Assembly (NCBI GenBank): GCA_022813625.1
Contig: JAKLMB010000004.1
Coordinates: 310,001-374,000 of the forward strand
Reading direction: 5' to 3'
DNA from: Aaosphaeria pasadenensis
Taxonomy: Eukaryota; Ascomycota; Dothideomycetes; Pleosporales
DNA length: 64,000 nt
Shown: positions 1 through 10,429 of the stretch, piece by piece
Position numbering within the stretch: position 1 is the stretch's first letter
Layout: each line of letters opens with the position of its first letter
The notes under the pieces: model-generated
What the model was told of the DNA's origin: nothing
The model's database searches: none
Seen by the model: only the letters and a program-made list of their open reading frames with translations
Program-made: the position numbers and the translations under genes

Positions 1-2344
1 GCGCGCTCCAAGGCCATCTCCAATCTCCAGCCTCTTTCTGCAATGATCATGTCAGTGTACGGAGTAGTTGCTGTGTCCGTGGGTGTGTGTATGTGTCGTT
101 TGAAATCGGCAGCGCTTGTGACAGCGACGCGTTAGGGCGGCAAAATCCCTAGCTTTGGCAATTGGGCTTGTGCCAGCCTGCTGGAGCAGTGGAAGGCTTG
201 CTCTTTGAACTCGCATCCCAGCCACGTATACCCTATCGCTGTCGAGTCGACATTGCGATCACTCCAAGCTTATTGTACTCCGTAGAGAAGAGTCATGACG
301 GCGATGCGAACTATGGCTGTCAGCGACAGATCATAGGCTCGACTGCGCCGGATTCACACCGTGCCTCTTTGCAAACATTGTTATCAGCTGGTTGGTGTGC
401 CCAGTCTCACTTTGTCACTGTCTTGCTGCCTATAACCCCTGCCTACCTATATTCGCCCGTCTAGGTAGGGATGTGAAGCAGCGCCCGGTTACAGTGTCAC
501 GAGCGAATCAGCAGACGTCCCTGTCCTTCATTTATGTTATTGGCAGCGTCCTGGGTTTTAACTTTTTGGCAAATAACCCAAGGGTCAGCAACCAACAGGC
601 AGCCTATACGGAGGACGGAGCATCCACGAAAGGAGAATGTCATCGCAGCTCCGCCCGCGCCTTCTATTGCTTTTGGACGCCGCCCTGCGTGCAATAGTGT
701 GAGAAACAGGAGGGATTGCGACAAAAGCAGAACGTGTAGCGACCTACCGCCACGGTTTACCTACGCAGGCTACGTTGAAGCGCATTTTTTATTTATCGCG
801 GTGTGAGGTGGTTGTGCGTGAAACCGGCTCCAGGTCTACCTCATCCCAGCACCTGCAGCAGAGTTGCAGGCCGCAGCGATACAGTCCAAGCGGACGCTTG
901 CATACAGCGTCCGCCGGCTTGGAGCCCGGAACTTTCTTTCGAAGGTGGGCTTGCAGCGATCTGTTCGGTCGACCTGTCTGGTCTGAGATGGAAGGGGACC
1001 GAATCTCGCTCCGTTGGCTCCCCGATGCTCACAGCGCCCACCGTCGCAGCTCAGACCTGGACAGCGCTTGATGAGACCGCAGTATCGCCAGTAGTGAACG
1101 TGAAAGACCCAGGAGTCCAGGACGAGGGCGGATGTCTCTCCACCGGGGCAGACGGGGGGCGTTACGACAGGGCCAATCTTGGGTGGTGGATCAAACGACA
1201 GCAGCGTTTCTAGAGACTTTCCAGAAGGAAATAGCCAAGCGAGTACAGCCGAGCAGGACGATTCCCTGCACGCACAGAGCCCCTGTCGACCAGTCTCATT
1301 ACGGCCTCACGGCGCACCTTCTGCTCCAGGAAACCATCTGTCTGAGAAGGTCCTTAAGAGAGGCGGGTTGTTGCCTGGAGAAACGCGTGAGGACGTGTGT
1401 GTATGGTGCTCAGGGTGGATGGGTGCGATGGACAGGGGTTGCTTGACGGGTGTGGGTGGCACCTCGTGTCAGGTATGGCGCGCGATTGGCATTGGCATTG
1501 GCATTTGCATTGCATGTTTGGGCGCATGTATATTTGTAGGCGTGATCGATGGATATGAGAGAGGTCAATATCATAGGCTTGATGGAGCGGGCGTAAGGAC
1601 GGAAGGACTGCGGCATCTCGCACTGATCCCACGTGGATGGCGATTAGGAGCCTATCTGCTGCACGACCTCCACCAACTACGATGAGTACGGTATAATGAT
1701 AAAGACTTGAAAGGAAAGCAATAGGAAAAGCAAGCATGTTGTGTGAAACAAAAAAAGCAACGTCAAGATAGAACCACTGCTCATGCGGACAATCTATATG
1801 CGCCTCTCTACTTCGTACAGAGGAACCATTCCATCTACCTATGCACTCTGTCGGTATCTGGGGTTCAGGCGGTCCACAGAGGTGTAAGTGGGTAGGTGGA
1901 TGGATGGAAGACTGTCGGGTACCAGCAACCTGGGAGAAGGTCGGTCCACGGTGGACAGCTTTGACATGGAATTTGGAAGAGTGGATGTGACCTGTACGAA
2001 GCATACAGTACGAGGAGACATTGAAGCAGCATGCTGCATGCGTGCACAGAGCGGGCATTGGAGTTGGACCCACCGGGGAACTGGTGCCGCGGGCTATGGC
2101 TGGGGGGAAGAGGCGTCTTCCATCCCGCTGGCATGGCTTCTGAATGCCTTCTAGCAGACGATGGAGCGATGGAGCGGTGGATCGGTAGGCGAGGGTGCGT
2201 GGGAGGAAAAGAGCATACGATGGCGGCATGCCGAAACCAGGGGGGTGGGATGTTGGAGGAGGTTGGTGGTGGGTGGGCTCATTAGCACATCTTCACGCAT
2301 ATGATGCGAATAAATGTTTGCAGAAGGGTAGATCCTGGGTGCAC

Positions 2345-2375
2345 AGTACACAGTACGGAGTAACTACTGTGTACT
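2345..2375. repeat. inverted repeat with TACGGAGTA in its loop
   Basis: Two perfect 11-bp arms (AGTACACAGTA at 2345-2355 and its reverse complement at 2365-2375) surround a 9-base loop. The TACGGAGTA word (2354-2362) begins at the inner end of the left arm and runs into the loop. A similar hairpin with the same ACACAGTA/TACTGTGT core lies at 17426-17458. No gene surrounds it. Confidence 0.7.
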
Positions 2376-3871
2376 TGTGTGGAATCGTAGATACGCGCTG
2401 ACACAGTCTGATCTAAGCCAAGGTGGAAGATGGCGGCGGATGGCGTGTATTGCATTGCATTTATCATCATCTGCCCGCGCGAGAGAGTGTGCAAACGACA
2501 ATGTAGTTTGCTATTATTATACTCGTAGGAACGAGATGAAGGTGAGCAACCTGCACATGAGATATAGGTAGATGCAAGATGAGGTGAGGTGATGGTTGGG
2601 GAGGAGGATCTGATGACAATGATGATTAATGAAGTTTATTTGGCGATGGATTGAGAGGGAAGAAAATTGTCCCATGGGTGTGACTCTGAGTGGTGGATCA
2701 ATTCGAATAATAAAAAAAGAGACCACCAGAGGCGTTTTTGGAACATGTAGGTACGAGTATTATTAGGTAGGACACGGGAATAACTAAGCCAGTGGCATAA
2801 GAAGTACACAAATGAAAGGGCTGGCGATTTGCCATTGTTCATTAAGTGTTATTACATATTGACATTTCCCTCCATGAATAACTACCCAAACACTCTGTAA
2901 CTATGGAGTAATGATTATATTATGATTCTCTCTGCTAATAAATCCGCTGGCTGGCTGTCCATCCTACCTAGGCAGTCATCTTATGACCCTGTCCTGTCCC
3001 TCTCTCGGGGGTTTGGACATGCTCCGCGCCCCCTGTGTGGCACGGCGACGATTCATATCTTAATCGACAACAGGCAGCCCCATAGAGGGTTAGCAGTCCT
3101 ACCGTTACTCGTTAGTTGGAGAGGGAGAAAGACGTTGGTGCGAGCAGGGCGTGAGAGGCCCGGGCGTAGGCGGGTTGCGGAAAGTCTTGGGCTGCAGGTA
3201 CAAAGTAGAAATCATAAGGTGGTTAGCGTACGACACTCCATGGTGTTGGTTGTGATAACGTGTAGTGGATAGATAGAGAGGCACGCGATGAATATGCACT
3301 AATTGCCTACCTGATCTATACATACCTATCTAGGTACATACAAGATGAGGGTGTGAATGTGTCTGTGACAAAAAGCGAGAGAAAAGAGGAGAGACGACAG
3401 AGGAAGGTTAGAGTTAGGGTTTTACCGATCGGGTTAGGCCGGGACGTCGGGCTGGTCCAGGGCCAGGGGCAACCTCAATGGCGGGAAGCTGAACGTAGAT
3501 CCCCTGTTTATATGGTTATGTACCCATTCACCAATTCACCATCTTGCACACACCCTCTCTCTTTTATTCTCTTGTCTTGTCGTGTCTTGTCATGTCTACT
3601 TTCTAATCTACATAGGTGTACTGTGTATGTAAGATGTAATCATGTATGTACTCTATAGTTGTAATATGCTTATACATACCAGATCTACCGTGTACCCAAG
3701 GAAACCCTTCTTCTTTCACATTTCTACCTTACGAGGTGACTTGACTATTACTACTCCCTCTACTAACTAACTAGTACCCTAACCCTTCCCACCCCCATCC
3801 CCCCCTGTCTATCCATCAAATATCCCCCCTGTCTAACGCTGCTCTTGTCTACCTTAACAACCCCCCTATCC

Positions 3872-3872
3872 C

Positions 3873-3913
<41 letters not shown>

Positions 3914-3923
3914 CTACCCCTAC
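3872..3923. repeat. CCCATA hexamer array, telomere-like
   Basis: Six exact CCCATA units (3875-3910) are followed by two CCCCTA units. The unit is one base from the usual fungal telomere repeat CCCTAA. Isolated TTAGGG/CCCTAA hexamers also lie nearby (around 3413 and 3778). Downstream the sequence becomes TGTGCC/TGTCTG-rich low-complexity DNA. It is too short and too degenerate to be a chromosome end. Confidence 0.6.
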
Positions 3924-4770
3924 CACTACACCCCTACCCTCCTCTACCCTTCCTCTCTTGTGCCTGTGCCTGTACAAGTATACCTGTGCCTGTGTCTGTG
4001 TGTCTGTGTCGATGTCTGTGCAGTGTGCCTCTTGTGTGTCTGTGCCTTGTGCCAGAAATTACAACGTATTGTAGGTACGGTAGGCAAGTTAGTAGGTATG
4101 TGCACCCACCGCCGCCAGAAGGAAAAAAGGTTACAGGGAACAAGTTTGAAACCCGCCGGTCGGCACGTCATGTAGTCTGCGCTTTGATTCCAGAAAAGCA
4201 CTGCTCTCATTTCACTTGTCTCGCCGAATGGCCCAAGCCCTCTCTCGCAAGTCAAGTAACAGGCCCCCTTAAAAAACCAACCTTTGGTCTTATATAGGAA
4301 CGGCGCGCCCTCCCACCGGAATTTCTGCCCTCACTCATTTACCTCATCCATCTTCCTCATTGGCCTCATCTACCTCCCTTTGAGAGCTCTCTACATTCCC
4401 TAGTCCTTGAAGAGCTCCTCCGCCTTCACCTATCTCATCCCTCTCACGAATCTTCCTTGATTTCCTCGGCCTTTGAACCTTTGAGAAACAACCTCCGACC
4501 CAATACTGCCAGAGAGCTGCCCGGCCGCCGTCCCCTGGTACACGACACTATTTAATTGAGCCATCACAATCACTTACGCCCCCTCCACGACATTACCGCA
4601 AGCCCACCGTCCACCATCACCAGCCTCACTCAGACTACAACCAGCATCATCAGCTGCTTGCTGACGCTACAATCACACTCATCAGTGCTTGTCATTCTAT
4701 TAGTGAGTCAGCCTCGTCTACGACTCTGACGCTAGGGCGGGTCGCCATTTTGTACAACATGGACTAATAT

Positions 4771-4824
4771 GATATAAAAGCAGACACGTCTCAATCAATC
4801 ACCCACAGAAGACCAACTTTCAAA
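4771..4824 (+). promoter_or_regulatory. TATA box and leader of the short-peptide unit
   Basis: A TATAAA (4773-4778) lies about 50 bases before the first ATG at 4825. It follows several hundred bases rich in C and T and precedes an adenine-rich context (CAAAATG) that suits fungal translation starts. Few other starts in this window have such a clear TATA box, so I treat this as a real core promoter. The exact transcription start is not visible. Confidence 0.5.
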
Positions 4825-4923
4825 ATGATCCTCAGAGAATCCGAATCCTCCAACATGGGCCGTGGTGCGTACGATACGACGGGCACGCCGAAGCCGCCTC
4901 CGCCAAAGCCCAAGAGGCGATAG
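4825..4923 (+). CDS. candidate 32-residue proline/arginine-tailed peptide
   Basis: This open frame of 32 codons has a good start context and a TATA box upstream. The peptide begins with a polar stretch, has a second in-frame ATG at codon 11 (AACATGGGC, also a good context), and ends in a basic proline tail, PKPPPPKPKRR. I do not recognise a family and assign no function. An intron with textbook signals (GTAAGT at 5075, a CTAAC-type branch site, CAG ending at 5133) lies about 150 bases after the stop. The mRNA therefore either carries a 3'-UTR intron, a feature that can trigger nonsense-mediated decay, or is spliced differently: a GTGCGT donor at 4865-4870 could remove the peptide's second half. 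It could also be only the upstream reading frame of a longer message. Confidence 0.4.
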   Translation: MILRESESSNMGRGAYDTTGTPKPPPPKPKRR

Positions 4924-5074
4924 AGGCCTCGCTCACCGACTCGACTTCGCATCTTTTGACGATCAACGCTCCATCACTGCTCCATCACTCACCTGCTCTG
5001 CCACGTCCCGAAAAGAAAGATTGCTAGGTCGCCTCGGTGTGTCGTTGGGGAATGAGGGATGAGCTCCGCGCGAC

Positions 5075-5133
5075 GTAAGTGCTGGGATTCCTTCACCTTG
5101 CATACGACCCTAGACTAACAATATCCGATGCAG
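5075..5133 (+). other. 59-nt spliceosomal intron downstream of the short peptide
   Basis: The signals are GTAAGT at 5075-5080, a GACTAAC branch region at 5113-5119 and a GATGCAG acceptor ending at 5133. All match the fungal consensus and the spacing is normal. No confident coding frame crosses this intron, so it probably sits in a 3' UTR or in a non-coding transcript. Confidence 0.55.
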
Positions 5134-6483
5134 CCTTACCCTCTACACCACCATTCTCTTCTTTTACCGGCTTATCCGCCCGCTCTCTTCATCCACCTGG
5201 CGCCCTCGATGACTATTACCTTTCTCGGGATTATGCCCATTTTAATAATCAGCGACTCTTCGTCTTCGAATCGTTTCCAGCATCTTAATACCCCGGTTCA
5301 TATTCTGCGTTACTCAAAGCGAGCGATTTACTGCAGCGACCAGTATCCCAATTCTTCTTCCCTTACTTGTATTACATTTCCATACACGGCACTCTTCAGC
5401 GACGGCATCTCCTTCGAAAAAGTCTCCTTTACCTCGGCGTTTGATAGACAAGGATGGGCCCAGGCATGGATACCAAAATCGGACCTTTGTTTAACTATTT
5501 CCACACTTTTCTCTTTCTCTCTCTTTCTCTCTCCTTCTCTCTTTTTCGGGACAGCATATCTGGGTAGACTCTCCATTTGCCTGCGTTCGTTCGCTTAGAT
5601 GGCATGGATCTTTTGTACTATATAGTTCGCGATGCCGGCGGGTTAGAACTTCATTGTTCTCGGCAGCCGACACACGATTTCCTCATTCATGGGCGGCCAT
5701 CACAGGCGACGGCGCGGTCCGCTTCTGTCATGGTATCTTTTAGAGCTGGGTTGCCTGGGTCTCGGTCCTATGTGTTGCGAGACACGGCCGAGGTGGAATA
5801 GACTTGTCATTGTAATCACAATCTATAGAATTACCTTCTCCAAACATCCACCCATTGTGCCAACTATCTTCTTCTGTAGCACGGAGTACTCTGTATTCCC
5901 TCATCATCTTGGGATTTGGGATGCATGTAACTTTCCCCAAGAAGGCGTCTGCGATGCACCCTATGACGCCCATCCATCCTGTGCTCCACTGGCACAGGAA
6001 AAATATATCGCTGGTACCTGCCCACTTGATGGCCAATTATCTGTTGGTCCATAGAACTTCTTCGGAACGGTCACATCGTTTTGCGGCGCCTTTGTCGTAC
6101 ATGTAACGCCACAGATCCTCTCCCAGATGCCTTGGATGGCACTGCGCTCTGGTATCTAGCCTGTTTCGAGACGACGCGAATGCCGACCCTTGCTTGTGTT
6201 ACAATTGTTGGGTGCTTGGTGCCTGACAACTTAGGTAGCTTTCCGCCTACAAAAGGTTCCGATGCTTGGGTTGGATTGGGGCTCCCCGAATGCTTGGCGC
6301 TAGATGTGGGGCTAATTTGCAACCTCATTGTAGCTTCCAGCTGCCAGCACTCTGCTCACCAACGTCGACCGCTTCTCCAGCCACGAACCTCTCCTCACGA
6401 CCCCCCTCATCGCATCCAACTGGTCTTTCTGATCACACAATTGTCCGCTCTTCTTACAAACCTCCCCCTGACCTTCCGCTACC
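5134..6483. other. intergenic region before ARPC5
   Basis: This covers the possible second exon of the short-peptide unit and the ARPC5 promoter. A 156-codon frame (5128-5598) lacks any recognisable motif and contains long CT runs, so I do not accept it as coding. The last 150 bases before 6484 are pyrimidine-rich and end in a favourable start context (CTACCATGGC). Confidence 0.5.
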
Positions 6484-7592
6484 ATGGCTAACGTTAACTG
6501 GCGGACCATCAACATCGATGCTTTGGACCCCGACTCCCCCGCCAACTTCGACCTCAGCACCCTCACTCCCGACGTCACCCCAATCTCGTCCGCAGATGTT
6601 CAGTCACTCGCAGGTCAAATACGGCAACTTCTTCGAGGTGGAGATAGTCAAGGCGCGCTACAAGGAGCTCTAGAGAACGTTCCATATGGAGCTGACGAGA
6701 AGGGTAAGGTATGTTGCAGCATACCACCTCACCACCACCTTCGATCGCACCTCATGTCGCCCGAGAGACCATCAATGGCCCGCCATGGTGGACTGTCTCT
6801 CTGCACTGTCCCATCCGGCTACCTCCCTCGCGACCGTCACTGTAGAATTGGGCTCCCAATGACCTGGACTTTGCTTGATCACAATCGCACGGGTGCACAA
6901 TCACACACCAAGGAAAGACAAGGCTGACGTCTAGTTTCACCATCAATAGGACATCCATCTCGCTACCGTTCTGGAGATTCTCCAGTCTATCCGACAAGCA
7001 GATATGTCGCCCATTCTCAGCCAAATATACAGCGCCCCTGGTGGCACCGAAGCACTCGACGTGTTGATGAAATATATGTATGCGATACCCTTTCCCCATG
7101 CTCTATGATATCGACTTTCGCAAATCACATCTCCCTTCGCCAGGGCTGACGCTGACTATCTGCGATGGAACCCAATCGGGCACCATTTGTTTTTATTGTG
7201 GCATATGTACAGTCTGCTAATGATGCTTTTCTTTCCCACAGCTACAAGGGCATGTCGCAGACAAGTGCCGGCAGCACAACAAAGAACGTCACGCCCCAGG
7301 CGACCGGCTTCTCACAAATACACGCGCGTGGCGGTGGCGAGGGCGGTGGTCAGGCCATGAGTGTGCTTTTGAGCTGGCACGAGAAGGTACAGTCTGCACC
7401 CCCCTTGTCCTGATTCGTATGCGACACGCCATTTATCGATGCTTTTCTTGTTTGTGAAAGTAATGGCTCGCTCGTATTGTGACAGGTGAAATAATTATCC
7501 TGGGCAACGGACGCTGACAGCCACCGCAGCTTGTGGAAATAGCAGGTCCTGGGTCGATTGTCCGGGTAATGACAGATCGCCGCACTGTTTGA
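6484..7592 (+). CDS. ARC15: Arp2/3 complex 16 kDa subunit (ARPC5)
   Basis: The gene encodes the p16/ARPC5 subunit of the Arp2/3 complex, which nucleates branched actin filaments at endocytic patches and growing hyphal tips. Four exons join in frame: 6484-6708, 6950-7077, 7242-7386 and 7530-7592, giving 186 residues, the usual length for fungal members. The product starts MANVNWRTINID and continues with SSADVQSLAGQIRQLLR, then DIHLATVLEILQSIRQADMS, VTPQATGFSQ, GGQAMSVLLSWHEK and the ending IVRVMTDRRTV, which is the conserved layout of the family. Introns have GTATGT, GTATGC and GTACAG donors and GCTGAC- or CTAAT-like branch sites. The join between exons 2 and 3 restores the expected K-Y-I-Y-K-G-M. 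The start has a CCATGGC context. Partner subunits are not in this window. Confidence 0.95.
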
Positions 7593-8622
7593 ACATGTGA
7601 ATAGCTGGCTATCCAGTCAACATCGGAGTGCGTCAGGGAATCCGAAAACCGAGGTTATGATCGTTTACGGTCAGACGCCGGCGCAATCCCACGAATCTAC
7701 GATACAGACGGCGAAAAAGCAATTTGCAGAATGAAACACTCCACTTGGGAAGATATACTATCATTTTTAGCTGACGAACGTCGTCGCGGTCTCTTGCATC
7801 ACAGCGACTCAATACGGAGTACACGTATCCAAATTTCTTCCTGCCACCGTCATGAATTCTTCCACTGAATTATCTCGTGCTCCGATCCTGGTCCTAGTAC
7901 AAACTTTGTTAACAGCGCACTGACAACCCCCTTTCAATTGTTCTTCAGCCTTGCCAACCTCCCTAGCCTCCGCGCCAGTTTGATTCCCCCAAGAGCAGGG
8001 GAGCGGGATGAAGACCCCGGCCCGCGCAGCCCATGCCCCTTAAAGCAGCGAACTCTGGCGGCAGAGCTTCCGCTGCCTGACTTGGCTGGGACATTTGCCC
8101 AAAAAGGAAATTGACCTTTTCATGCTCCGTCATGACACATCCTAGAATCCGACATCTGCTGTGGGTTTCAACTCCTGACAGTCCCTCCAAGCACATGTTC
8201 GGCGAATGACGCCGTCTGTATTAAAGGCTTGGACCATTGTCAAAGTATCCGCACACCCGCAATAATCTCTAACTCACTCACGCACACATCGCGTGTACAC
8301 GGACTTCTAATGCATAGGGCTGAGTCCCTACATTCTGGCTCGGTCGCGCGACCATATGATATGAACCCAGGGACTTTCAAAAAGCAGAGTGAGGATTCGC
8401 GGGTTTGACCCTGGATGTTTCAAAGGCCTCGTCTGCGGCTCTGCGGCTCTGCAGCCTGCATGCACGAGCGTTGTAGCCCCATGCATATTTGCGCTTCGCG
8501 ACCCTCTCCAGCTCGCAGCGAGCTCTCTGATGAACACCCAGCCCCATTATTGCCACAACATATACGGAGTATACTGTAGTTGCGATCTAGTTTTGTCCTC
8601 TGTTCTTCACCATCACTGAGAT
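7593..8622. other. intergenic, no gene seen
   Basis: Reading both strands gave no supported gene. Two TACGGAGTA words lie here (7813-7821 and 8573-8581). The last 100 bases, with CT-rich sequence before an ATG at 8623, could be a weak promoter for the next entry. Confidence 0.5.
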
Positions 8623-8875
8623 ATGGCCTCTACAAAAGGTAGATGAGCTGTTTAATGTGTCGTCAGCTCGCCCGACCTACCCATTACCAAAGCCATGACA
8701 AGAGATTTATCAGAGCAGCAGGCGGCGTCAGTGGTAAAGCTTCTGGAACACGAGAGTCATTTCTTACCCCGTCACATGACTCGAACACTATGCCTTTGAA
8801 GTTTGGATCCACGAACTCAAGGATGCGCTGCAAAAGCTTCGGGGACGTGCCCTACATGCAACAACACAGACCTGA
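8623..8875 (+). pseudogene. candidate small gene, apparently frameshifted
   Basis: If the 54-base segment 8639-8692 is an intron (weak GTAGAT donor, AAAG acceptor), the ATG at 8623 opens a frame containing LSEQQAASVVKLLEHESHFLP, which then stops after a few more codons. The overlapping next frame gives AFEVWIHELKDALQKLRG and stops at 8875. Both pieces look like amphipathic helical protein, and a one- or two-base frame change near 8780-8790 would join them. No GT-AG intron of normal size does this, so the gene may be broken. I do not recognise the family. Chance open frame is the main alternative. Confidence 0.25.
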
Positions 8876-10012
8876 TCCGTAACCCAGCAACTGTCCCAGA
8901 AACGCATCTCCCTTCGCCTCGGTCACAGCCTTCCAGCACCATCCAACCCAAGGTCGTACACGATTGTCGAAACCCACTCGTGATCGTAATTCTCGAAATG
9001 GTAAATTGCAATTGTTCCCTACCTCGACGAGGTCCCGTCCCTGCCCTGCGTTCATCTTTGCCCTCTGCACAGGATACAAGCATGAGTGTATGCAAGGTAC
9101 CGATGCATATCCCCGCCGCACATCAACGGTCGCCCACCGAAGTTCCTAGTAAGATTAAGCGACTCATCGATATTTCAAAACATGGACCTTATGATTAATT
9201 ATTCCATGGCCACTTGGCTCGAAAAGACAGTCTGCCCTGCAGTACTCCGTACTTTCCGCCCCGTTGACTTCCCCAGCAAGCCTCATCCCAGAAACCACCT
9301 TCACAGGATCAACTATTCTTCCAAATTATTTTCCTATTTTTACCACCACCAGACAGAAGACCCAATTCCATGTCCGTTGAAACTAAGTGGACACCTGTCA
9401 ATAACTTTATTTCTCCAGCTACTTTATACATGACGCCGCCCCATTTATTACTTAATGGTTCCGAGGCGAGCCTCATTTTCCGAAGAATACTTCGGGCTTA
9501 ATATTCGTCGTGCAGAGATTTCCTGCCTCGAAAGAAAGCAAACCGAGAGAAAAGCGCGAATGTTGTTCTTCCTTGACCGCGCTGTTTGGGTAGTCAAAAA
9601 CCATTTGGCTGGTATCTACGGAGTACTCCGTACATACTCCTGGTAACCCGTACAGAAGATCGGATAGAAACGACAGGCAATTGCGAGCGATACGTAGACA
9701 ATGACAATTATATGCACCTGCATCATTTACGCCCAATCTCATCATTACACTTCCATGTATCTATCCGTCCATCTATCCATCCATTCATCTTCTGAACTAA
9801 TAGCAAAATCAACAAATCTGCATGACCAAACCGGAAGCGGCAACAATCTCTCCACTCCCAAATCAGTTTGACGGAACGAGGTCCCGCCGCCGCTGCCATC
9901 CAAATCATTTCGGAACAAATCCCCCGACGAATCATCACCGCCTCCCGTAAGACATCGCGGAATCGGGAAATGGGGGTGAAGAAACTCGGGCGTCGTTCTC
10001 CAGCGCCATCGG
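8876..10012. other. intergenic with palindromic TACGGAGTA copy
   Basis: No supported gene. The stretch holds a TACTCCGTA word at 9243-9251 and a perfect 16-bp palindrome at 9617-9632 made of two overlapping copies of the word. A CCATCTATC-type microsatellite lies near 9757-9788. Confidence 0.5.
9617..9632. repeat. 16-bp perfect palindrome of two TACGGAGTA copies
   Basis: The sequence TACGGAGTACTCCGTA equals its own reverse complement. It is formed by a forward and a reverse copy of the dispersed 9-bp word, sharing two bases. Confidence 0.8.
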
Positions 10013-10429
10013 ATGGCCGACGAGTCGACGACCATCTCTCCCTCGCAAAGCTCTCCCAGCAACAATTCGGGTGGCTGGGCTACTAGTAAGGATATATGGG
10101 TTAAGTAACATTTGATAGGCCCGGGCCCGGTTGTTTAGTTTGCTCCCTCTCTCATCCGCTCTCAGGAACGCGCGAACGCCAACATCTCTGTGGAGCGTAG
10201 AGTGTGCGCGTTTCTGGATTAAGATAAGCTTGCGAAGAAGACAGCCCAAAATGCAATGACTAAATTGCCAGATCGATGGATTCGTAGCAAAGAAGAAAGG
10301 GGGACCAGCGGTTCATCGGGTGTGTACCTAGCGTGGCACAACTACATGTTGGGTTTTTGTGGCTCGTGTGTTCTGGTATTAGAGGCCTTTTGGGATCGGG
10401 AGGCAGGTGTAGCGTTATTAGGCATTTAG
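10013..10429 (+). CDS. possible small spliced gene of unknown function
   Basis: The ATG at 10013 opens a serine-rich frame (MADESTTISPSQSSPSNNSG) ending near GGWATS. The same frame, further on, is open with protein-like content: KLAKKTAQNAMTKLPDRWIR, then LAWHNYMLGF and LEAFWDREAGVALLG, to a stop at 10427-10429. Stops at 10106, 10139 and 10220 separate the two parts. One intron from 10086 (GTAAGG) to 10223 (AAG) removes all three and keeps frame, giving about 92 residues. A GTTAAG donor at 10100 with the good CTCTCAG acceptor at 10165 would leave one stop. No branch site stands out. I do not recognise the family, and it may be a relic. Confidence 0.3.

Larger units (their letters stand above)
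1..4770. other. gene-free stretch with simple repeats
   Basis: I see no supported gene here. Open frames on both strands (for example a 291-codon frame at 2229-1354 on the minus strand) have no recognisable domain, irregular codon use and no splice-supported extension. The stretch contains three copies of the TACGGAGTA word (58-66, 276-284 as its complement, 2354-2362), an 11-bp inverted repeat at 2345-2375, a GGCATT-type run near 1487-1513 and a CCCATA hexamer array near 3872-3923. From about 4310 to 4800 the sequence becomes rich in C and T, as in fungal promoters and leaders, and leads into the TATA box of the next unit. Confidence 0.6.

Noticed and set aside
1354..2229. 291-codon minus-strand open frame
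   Set aside because: No domain, His/Ser/Pro/Cys-rich mixed composition, no splice-supported extension, and it runs over simple repeats.
5128..5598. 156-codon plus-strand frame after the 5075-5133 intron
   Set aside because: Starts inside the predicted intron, contains CT microsatellite translated as Phe/Ser/Leu runs, and has no recognisable motif.
8360..8420. tRNA-like words GGGTTCATATC and GGGTTTGACCC
   Set aside because: No A box at the right distance and no cloverleaf.
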